Assembly (NCBI GenBank): GCA_963971535.1
Contig: OZ020592.1
Coordinates: 128,205,725-128,269,724, forward strand
Direction: 5' to 3'
Length of the DNA: 64,000 bases
DNA from: Notolepis coatsorum
Taxonomy: Eukaryota > Chordata > Actinopteri > Aulopiformes > Paralepididae
Part shown: one piece after another, positions 56,830 through 64,000 of the stretch
Layout of the letters: the number at the start of each line of letters is the position of its first letter
How positions within the stretch are numbered: position 1 is the stretch's first letter
Notes under the pieces: model-generated
Databases searched by the model: none
The model's input: only the letters and a program-made list of their open reading frames with translations
What the model was told of the DNA's origin: nothing
Made by a program: the position numbers and the translations under genes

Positions 56830-57118
56830 CGTCACGTGTTGGTTTGGTGTATACACTGCTGGTTAGCTGCCTATAGTAAACATGGATTGTCGGGTCAGTC
56901 AGTAAATAAAATGTTGCCTACCAAACAACGAGACCGCGGTGGTTCTTTTTGTATTGCTCCTGGCTGTTCAAACTAATTTTACCATGTGAAAGAGAGAGGA
57001 AAGTTGGTTCATTTCCACAAATGGTTGAAATGCTCCAGTTCAACCAGCGTCGCGGAGCATTTAGCCTGCTGGCTACCTAGCTCCAGTTCAACCAGCGTCG
57101 CAGGGCATTTAGCTACCT
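56830..57118 (+). repeat. Left arm of a THAP-containing inverted duplication
   Basis: Matches the reverse complement of 62452-62945. It starts near the CACGTGTTGGTTTGGTGTAT block, includes a THAP-domain start, and ends in tandem copies of CCAGTTCAACCAGCGTCGC and GCATTTAGC, where the LINE begins. Confidence 0.8.
56911..57030 (+). pseudogene. THAP-domain fragment (left copy)
   Basis: ATG at 56911 opens MLPTKQRDRGGSFCIAPGCS, the first part of a C2CH zinc-binding THAP domain with both Cys of CIAPGC. A stop follows, and another frame continues ERGKLVHFHK until the sequence passes into non-coding repeat. The rest of the domain is missing. THAP domains are the DNA-binding part of P-element-type transposases and of host THAP proteins. 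Confidence 0.65.
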
Positions 57119-57131
57119 GGCTACTAGTAGG

Positions 57132-57932
57132 ATGGCTGCGCCACTGTTTTCGGCTGCCTGCCGCTGCGTCCTAATATCACTGTTTGTCCTCGTTTGGTTT
57201 GTGTCTCGTATTCATCCAACAAAAATGATCTACGACCGACAACTACTCCTGGATATCCGTGACTGCTTTATGGACCTCCGTGGTGGGGATTTCATGGAGA
57301 GATCACTACCGGGAGAAAGGATTCTTCCCCACCCCTGGCTGGCCAAACTACCAGCCGAACGAATACGTCCGTGCCTCGGTGTCCCCCATCGCAAAAGACG
57401 ATCTAGGAAGCGGAGAAAACGAGGACGCGCAGCGGCTAAATGGAAAAACACCTGTCGCTCCTACCTGGTGCCCGTGGAGTTCCAGAGAACCCCGCCCCGC
57501 CGATCGTCCAACCCGGTGTGTGGAATTATTCCCCGCCGGCTTTCATACACCGGCCCAGCCCAGAGTCTGTCTCTCCCTGGGTTTCATCGCCCATGGAGGC
57601 CAAATGGATGTCGCGGCGCAAACCCCTATAGCCTCCGCTCCCTGCTACAGGTGCAGCCTCCCGGGAGCTCCCCTCCCGCCCCCCCGCGGCTGGCCCTATT
57701 CAACGCCCGCTCGCTGTCAAACAAGGCCTTCAACTTGAACGCTCTCTTTACAGACCGCAAACTGGATTTTCTCCTGGTGGTTGAAACGTGGATACGGACT
57801 GGTGAACAGCCTACTCCTCTCATTCAACTTTGTCCCCCGGACTGCGATTTTATTAACACCCCTCGTCTCACAGGAGGCGGCGGAGGCGGCATAGCTGCTG
57901 TTTTTAAAAAACTTTTAATTGTCTCGCTCTAA
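57132..57932 (+). pseudogene. L2 N-terminal region with endonuclease start
   Basis: The 266-codon frame has a hydrophobic start, a basic stretch (RKRRSRKRRKRGR) and then the beginning of an apurinic-type endonuclease: LALFNARSLSNKAFNLNAL and LDFLLVVETW (the catalytic Glu region). It stops just before the TIR insertion. The hydrophobic leader may be chance. The 5' UTR boundary is uncertain. Confidence 0.75.
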
Positions 57933-58771
57933 AATCGGATCCTGTCAAGAGTTTTGAAGTGCAGCTAATTAAAGTCGGACTTCGGCCCCGTTCCCCGTAC
58001 CTGGATAACTGAGTTAGCCGGATAACTTTCGGTCAAGTCTGACTTAAACCGGACTTTCCCATTCCCCGAAGCTGGATTGTCTAAATCACCATGACAACAG
58101 ATCAAAAAGTTTGAGCCTGGTCGAGAGCAGGGTTTAAGTTCAAGTTAGCCGGATGAACCATAGCCACGCCCCCGCAAAGAAGTGACAGCCCGTTTCCTGA
58201 AATTATTCCCACAGTCTACGATCTGCATTATACCATTCTGAATTACGTTTTTGTGCTCCATTCTTCCAGAGGGGGCTTTTGAAATGTAAAATAGACCCAA
58301 AATGCTGATACTAAATTCACTTTGTCCTAAATAATGCACGTTATATTATACCGTGGCGCTCGCTCGGTGCGATGTACACATTATGTGGTTATTTTAACAA
58401 CGCGCAGCATTGCAAATGTGAATCCCGCGGGGATATCCTTAATGATTGAAACCTATCGCTCGTTTGGCTCTGATTCCTTTCATATTCTCCGCTGTGGATG
58501 AGGAGCGAGGAAGGAGAGGAGCGCCTGGATTTTGTTTCATTCAAGCATAAAATTGAAGTGTCTATGCATGGATTGTGGATTTTGTGTGATATTGTAACTG
58601 GGATTATAATGTCTGATGAGATGCGCTGTTTGACGGATTTGAGAAATTGAATGAGCTGTTGACGTCACATTAATGAATGAGAATAAAGAGATAAAACTTC
58701 ATTCAAAATAAAGAATATTCTAAACACGGGTCTCTCGTTCATTAATGTATAAACAATGAATTTATCCCATC

Positions 58772-58838
58772 TGGCACAGTGGCGCAGCGGTAGTGCTCAA
58801 TCCTGGCAACCGGGCGACCGGTGTTCGAAACCCTGTGT
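58772..58838 (+). repeat. tRNA-like sequence (SINE head or tRNA relic)
   Basis: A-box-like TGGCGCAGCGG (58780-58790) and B-box-like GTTCGAAAC (58823-58831), 33 bp apart. The cloverleaf pairing is poor, so a functional tRNA gene is unlikely. Confidence 0.5.
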
Positions 58839-59004
58839 TTCCAATATAATTTTTTGGAATATAATATTAATGATTATACGCAGAAGTAGCCTAGTTTTAA
58901 GTTAAAATATTATAAATCTACATGCATTGAGGATGTCATTCTTTATATAGCTCTCAACGTGCACCAAATTGAATTATTCCTACATTGCAAAAAGATGGAA
59001 AAGA

Positions 59005-59078
59005 CTAGGAGAAGTGGGATTCGAACCCGGGCCGCCTGTGTGAAAGTCAAAAGCGGACACCGTTACACCACAGTGTAG
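59005..59078 (-). repeat. tRNA-like sequence (SINE head or tRNA relic)
   Basis: On the minus strand A box TGGTGTAACGG (59070-59060) and B box GGGTTCGAATCCC (59028-59016) have normal spacing. The T-stem pairs only in part, and the anticodon loop is too long. Confidence 0.5.
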
Positions 59079-59575
59079 ATAAGTAAAAGATCCACCATAC
59101 ATCAATCAATGGGTAAGAGAGCCGTGTCCTTATTCCGTATAACAGTTTAACTAATTATTTTCGCTAGCAAGATCTCATTTGATTATCCATTCCATAAACC
59201 TACTGCCAGCAGGCAAGTTTAAAGAAATATAATCTGATTGATTGGGGTAATGAGGGACTTAAAATTAGCCTATAGATAACGCATTTAACTTGTCGGCGAG
59301 GCGATTGAGCCGTAATGCAATCTGTTAATAAAGTTTTAAATCAATTAATCAATCAATGCCGTTAAAAAATCAGGATCTCTGCTATCGATACGTGATGGCT
59401 TTTCAACTGAAGCGGCCGCGCGCACTTATCCTGGGTCTCAAGTCTGGTTCTAGTTAACGAGACTGAATCCACCTTCGAGGAACATGAAAATCCCGGCTTC
59501 AAACATCGGGTTAACTGAAGCTGGATAATGGGACTCTTGATCGACTTAGTTGAACCAGGTACGGGGAATAGGGTG

Positions 59576-60175
59576 AATCCACTACTGATTATACTGGTCT
59601 ACCGCCCCCCCGGCAACTCACTAAGTGACTTTATCTCTGAAATGTCCATTCTCCTATCACAGACAATGCCCAGCTATGATAAAGTTTTACTGCTCTGCGA
59701 TTTTAATGTTCACGTATGCTGCCCAAATAAACCCCATGTCAAGGAATTCCTGCACTTAATTGAGTCTCTTAATTTTAGCCTACATGTTAATTCCCCAACA
59801 CACAAACTCGGCCACATTTTAGATTTAGTTTTAACAGCAGGTTTCTCCATCGACAACATGGAAATAGATGACCCAGTCCTTTCAGACCATTCATTGATCT
59901 CTTTTGATGCTCTGTGTTTTGTCCCCATTTCCAAAGCTATTGTCCCAGCACGTTCCTCTCGCCACATTAACCCCTCCACTGCCATTAGGTTCCGTGATGC
60001 CTATATAGCTGCCCCTAACACTTGCAGGCCTCTCCTGCCCAGCACAGCACTGAGATCCTTATCTCAATGTTCAATTCCTCATGCTCCTCCATACTCGACT
60101 CTGTCGCCCCCCTTAAACTCAAAAGGCCCAGACCTAGATCTCAGCCCTGGCTTGATGAGAACACCAGAGCTTTAA
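59576..60175 (+). pseudogene. L2 endonuclease, C-terminal part
   Basis: After the TIR insertion the frame resumes with LVYRPPGNSLSDFISEM and LLLCDFNVHVCCP. It then reads THKLGHILDLVLT and DPVLSDHSLISF, the conserved DFN and SDH motifs of apurinic-type LINE endonucleases. DFN normally reads GDFN, and here the Gly is Cys. The frame is then lost near 60040, where another frame carries the linker to RT (60022-60423). Confidence 0.8.
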
Positions 60176-60320
60176 GGAGACAGTGCAGACAGGCCGAGCG
60201 CAGGTGGAAACACAATAAACTGCAGATCCACTATGAGATCCTTAAACATCACCTCAAACAGTATCAAGAGGCAGTTAAGGTGGCGAGAGAAAGGCACTTC
60301 TCAGAAATAATTGCCAAAAA

Positions 60321-62153
60321 TTGTCACAATCCCAGAGTCCTTTTTCGACCATTAACTCTTTCACCTCCCCTCCTCCCGCCCCATGCCCTGATGCCTCCCC
60401 CTCCAAATGTGAAGAATTCCTAAAATCCTTCATTAGGAAGGTGGAAACCATTAGAGTAGCCATCTCATCGTCCTCCTCCACCCCCCCTCCTACCCAGCCC
60501 CCCTGCCCGGCCCCCCCTCCTGCCCAGCCCCCCTGTCGGGCCCCCCCTCCTGCCCAGCCCTCCTGCCCACTTCCCCCTCCCTCCCACCCCTCCTGCCCAG
60601 CTCTTTTGAACAACTTCCAACCCATCTCTCTAACCCCTCTCAGAGAGCTGGTGGCAGGCATGCGGACTGTCACATCCCCCCTTGATGCCCTCCCTACCCA
60701 TCTTCTAAAAGAGTCCATGGACATAGTAGGCCCCAGTATTTTGTCTATCATAAACTCTCTGGAATCTGGCTCTGTTCCCTCCTTCCTGAAGCACGCCATG
60801 GTTGAGCCCCTCCTAAAAAAACCTAACCTAGACCCTGCTCTTTTCAATAATTACAGGCCCATATCCAAACTACCCTTCCTATCTAAGATTTTAGAAAAGG
60901 CTGTCCTGGCACAGCTCCTCCCCTTCCTACATCACAACAACCTCCTAGACAAATTCCAGTCAGGTTTCAGGGCAGGGCACAGCACTGAGACAGTGCTAGT
61001 AAAAATGTACAATGACCTGCTTCTCACCATCGACTCAGGTAGCTGTGCCATGCTCCTCCTCCTGGACACGGTCGACCACTCCACCCTGGTCGATCGTCTC
61101 AAACACAGGCTAGGTATTGGGGGGTCTGCCCTAAACTGGTTTGCATCCTACTTGAGTGGCCGCTCCTTTTTGGTCAGTTTGGGTGGACACTCCTCCCCCA
61201 CAGCTAGTCTACCGTATGGGGTCCCCCAAGGTTCCATCCTGGCCCCCATACTCTTCTCCATCTACATGCTCCCTCTGGCCGAAATCATCCAGAAACACAA
61301 CATTTCATATAACTTTTATGCCGATGACTCCCAAATCTACCTTCCCCTCAACCCCTCTGACACAGCTAACCTAGACTCTCTTAAAAACTGTCTTAGGGAC
61401 ATAAAAAGCTGGATGGCCCTCAACTTCTTACAGCTAAATGAAAATAAAACAGAGATCATTTTGTTTGGCCGCCCCTCTTCCACCAAAACACTCTCCAACA
61501 GCCTAGGACAACTCTCCACCCACCTCAAACCCCACGTCAAGAGCCTGGGTGTAATCTTTGACCCAGAGCTCAAATTCGACCGGCAGGTAAATGCCGTAGT
61601 CAAGTCATGCTTCTTCCAACTCTGCAACATCAGTAAAATAAAACCAATCCTTTCACCCGTCGACCTGGAAACGGTAGTCAATGCATTCATCACATCACGC
61701 CTTGACTACTGCAATGCCCTCTACACCGGCATCAGTCAGGCAGCCATGTCCCGCCTCAAAATGGTCCAGCACTCTGCAGCTAGGTTCCTTACCGGCACCA
61801 GAAAGAGAGAGCACATCACACCAGTCCTAGCCTCCCTACACTGGCTCCCAGTCCCACTTAGAATAGATTTCAAAATCCTCCTCCTCACCTTCAAGGCACT
61901 ATCGAGTGCAGCAACCCTATACATCACAGAGCTCATCACCCCCTACGCAGCACCCAGGTCACTAAGATCCTCCAACCAGGCTCGGCTGGTCCCCCCCCCC
62001 CACACCAGACTAAAAAAGAGAGGCGATCGCTCCTTCAAGGCCGTAGCCCCCAAACTATGGAACCAGCTTCCCCTGGAGATTCGATCTGCCCCTACGCTGG
62101 AGACATTTAAGGCCCGTTTAAAAACCCACTTTTATTCCCTAGCCTTCAATTAA
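60321..62153 (+). pseudogene. L2 reverse transcriptase with motif A deletion
   Basis: The 610-codon frame contains a Pro-rich low-complexity linker (about 45-85) and RT motifs YRPISKLPFLSKILEK, GVPQGSILAPILF and NFYADDSQIYLP (active site). The C-terminal block (TSRLDYCNALYTG, TPVLASLHWLPV) ends RLKTHFYSLAFN. Motif A reads LLLLDTVDHSTL, whereas the other L2 copies in the window have LLLLDLSAAFDTIDH. An 18-bp in-frame deletion has removed six residues of the catalytic motif, so the enzyme should be dead although the frame is open. Confidence 0.9.
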
Positions 62154-62451
62154 TCCTGTTTCTCCCACACCCTAACCCACACACTCCCATGCAATTTTAT
62201 CCTGCCCCCTCCCTCTTGTATTTCTTCTTGTGCTCTTCTGTCCCTGGTGTGCTATACTGTACTTTGTGCTCCCCTATCCACTTGTCCTATTTTTTTAATG
62301 TACTGTCCTGTCCTGTTGTGCCTTTTTGTATTTGTGTATTTTATAGGACATTGATTTTATGCTTTGACTGTACTGTACAGCACTTTGGTTGGCTCTCGAG
62401 CTTTTAAATGTGCTCTATAAATAAATGACTTGACTTGACTTGACTTGACTT

Positions 62452-62945
62452 AAATGCCCCGCGATGCTGGTTGAACTGGAGCTAGGTAGCCAGCAGGCTA
62501 AATGCTCCGCGACGCTGAACTGCCTGCGCCGGTCTGTCTGTCGAAGACCGAGGGAACCGCATCGGGCTTCAGCTGATTAGTGGTCTTCTGGACAAACCTC
62601 CCACCCCCAACAACATAATCCGAGGCAATGAAGTGTTCGCTGCAGATCTTCATTCCCTGTCCAACAGGCTGATCGCGCCGCCTGAGTGCAGCCAGCCAAC
62701 GTGCCAACAACACTGTTTTTTTCACTGGTAGTTTGTGGAAATTAACCAACTTTCCTCTCTCTTTCACACTCTTTCACACTGTAAATGTTTTGAATAGCCA
62801 GGAGCAATACAAAAGGAACCACCGCGGTCCCGTTGTTTGGTAGGCAACATTTTATTTACTGACTGACCCGACAATCCATGTTTACTATAGGCAGCTAACC
62901 AGCAGTGTATACACCAAACCAACACGTGACCTCAGCAACAAAATG
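62452..62945 (-). repeat. Right arm of the THAP-containing inverted duplication
   Basis: Inverse of 56830-57118. Shared blocks include GCTACCTAGCTCCAGTTCAA, GAGCATTTAGCC, the THAP start and TGTATACACTGCTGGTTAGC. This arm keeps more of the THAP domain than the left one. Confidence 0.8.
62498..62850 (-). pseudogene. THAP-domain exon (right copy)
   Basis: ATG at 62850-62848 opens MLPTKQRDRGGSFCIAPGY. The second zinc Cys of the C2CH site is changed to Tyr (CIAPGY here, CIAPGC in the left arm), and the frame stops after CERV. From 62767 another frame gives ERGKLVNFHKLP, LLARWLAAL and KICSEHFIASDY, the remaining THAP hallmarks (Pro, Trp, Cys-X2-His-Phe). Frame break plus lost ligand make it non-functional. 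Confidence 0.75.
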
Positions 62946-63161
62946 GCGGCGCACATGTTCATAAATGCTACTTAAATGGACATAACAAATAGTTTTTTCT
63001 TAGAAATGCCTTATTTTTATAACATGATTTTTTCTGTGGTTAATCTAAATACTAATTTGATGCTATGACTATGTTTATATCGCTATGCTTCCTCTCCCCT
63101 TTAAGGGGATGCAGACCAGAGAAAGACTTTCGTCTTGTTTACATCAGGGTCCGCCATGTAA

Positions 63162-64000
63162 AGCTCCTCCCCTTCCTACATCACAACAACCTCCTAGACA
63201 AATTCCAGTCAGGTTTCAGGGCAGGGCACAGCACTGAGACAGTGCTAGTAAAAATGTACAATGACCTGCTTCTCACCATCGACTCAGGTAGCTGTGCCAT
63301 GCTCCTCCTCCTGGACACGGTCGACCACTCCACCCTGGTCGATCGTCTCGAACACAGGCTAGGTATTGGGGGGTCTGCCCTAAACTGGTTTGCATCCTAC
63401 TTGAGTGGCCGCTCCTTTTCGGTCAGTTTGGGTGGACACTCCTCCCCCACAGCTAGTCTACCGTATGGGGTCCCCCAAGGTTCCATCCTGGCCCCCATAC
63501 TCTTCTCCATCTACATGCTCCCTCTGGCCGAAATCATCCAGAAACACAACATTTCATATAACTTTTATGCCGATGACTCCCAAATCTACCTTCCCCTCAA
63601 CCCCTCTGACACAGCTAACCTAGACTCTCTTAAAAACTGTCTTAGGGACATAAAAAGCTGGATGGCCCTCAACTTCTTACAGCTAAATGAAAATAAAACA
63701 GAGATCATTTTGTTTGGCCGCCCCTCTTCCACCAAAACACTCTCCAGCAGCCTAGGACAACTCTCCACCCACCTCAAACCCCACGTCAAGAGCCTGGGTG
63801 TAATCTTTGACCCAGAGCTCAAATTCGACCGGCAGGTAAATGCCGTAGTCAAGTCATGCTTCTTCCAACTCTGCAACATCAGTAAAATAAAACCAATCCT
63901 TTCACCCGTCGACCTGGAAACGGTAGTCAATGCATTCATCACATCACGCCTTGACTACTGCAATGCCCTCTACACCGGCATCAGTCAGGCAGCCATGTCC
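63162..64000 (+). mobile_element. Second copy of the same L2 LINE, cut by the window edge
   Basis: Identical in layout to 60913-61751 with no indel. By eye only three substitutions differ in 839 bp, and the 18-bp motif A deletion is shared. It starts abruptly after CGCCATGTAA, as a 5'-truncated LINE insertion or a duplicated piece would. The 3' end lies outside the window. Confidence 0.92.

Larger units (their letters stand above)
57985..59575. mobile_element. TIR element interrupting the L2 endonuclease
   Basis: LINE sequence breaks after FEVQLIKVG (57960-57985) and resumes at PLLIILVYRPPG (59580). The insert starts CCCCGTTCCCCGTACCTGG and ends CCAGGTACGGGGAATAGGG, inverted with one or two mismatches. 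GTTAGCCGGAT motifs recur inside. It carries two tRNA-like sequences but no transposase. The terminal sequence is compatible with PIF/Harbinger-type MITEs, not proven. Confidence 0.7.
57119..62451 (+). mobile_element. L2-clade LINE, near full length, interrupted
   Basis: It contains the 5' part with endonuclease, RT, a short 3' UTR with GTGCTCTATAAATAAATGAC and a (TGACT)n tail (62420-62451). A TIR element of about 1.6 kb splits the endonuclease (57985-59575). It sits between the two THAP-bearing inverted arms. It differs from the L2 copies in the minisatellite and represents another subfamily. Confidence 0.88.

Noticed and set aside
58772..59078. Two functional tRNA genes
   Set aside because: A and B boxes are present, but the T-stem, anticodon stem and loop sizes are wrong. 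Kept as tRNA-like repeats.

Overview
This window is repeat-rich vertebrate DNA, almost certainly from a teleost fish. It carries sushi-type gypsy chromoviruses, Ty1/copia elements with DDE integrases, L2-clade and Rex1-like LINEs, hAT-type MITEs and long (CA)n arrays. I found no intact single-copy host gene. The only intact genes are the gag and pol of one young LTR retrotransposon. Nearly all other protein similarity belongs to broken mobile elements.

0-16 kb: microsatellites (13-943). A decayed gypsy remnant on the minus strand (1154-~4910) is joined head-to-head, both 5' ends lost, to a decayed copia element on the plus strand (~4911-9557) that carries a hAT-like insertion. Two inverted copies of an unclassified repeat (9783-9957, 14467-14632) bracket a broken gene of a protein family I recognise but cannot name. 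A Rex1-like LINE is fused to it in frame and is itself interrupted by ~0.9 kb of GATC-rich DNA. CA/GCAC microsatellites and one weak candidate host exon (16011-16084) follow.

16.7-25.0 kb: a Russian-doll locus. An outer hAT-type element (16702-25034, 8-bp target duplication with one mismatch) holds a second TIR element (16725-18431) and a copia element on the minus strand (18669-24824). The 3' LTR of that copia is split by a Rex1-like LINE (18811-20125). The copia primer-binding site matches the anticodon arm of initiator tRNA-Met, as in Drosophila copia. 25-27.6 kb holds a 48-bp tandem repeat, a tRNA-derived SINE and unassigned sequence.

27.6-47.4 kb: roughly 8.7 kb of 24/29-bp minisatellite in four blocks. 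Two are separated by near-identical L2 LINE copies that share both junctions, so a unit of about 7.1 kb was duplicated. An intact sushi-type gypsy element (33255-39645) lies in the middle, with TSD GTAGC, nearly identical LTRs, full gag and pol, a chromodomain and a predicted self-priming signal.

47.4-64 kb: a GTTAAC-centred minisatellite, (TG)n and (TC)n arrays, LINE 3' tails and a 348-bp hAT MITE with a perfect 8-bp TSD. A TIR element (53153-55949) has a 57-codon exon-like ORF, and one arm is split by an LTR-like insertion with a 4-bp TSD. Inverted THAP-domain fragments flank a full-length but broken L2 LINE (57119-62451), itself split by another TIR element. A second copy of that L2 runs off the right edge and shares the same 18-bp in-frame deletion in RT motif A.
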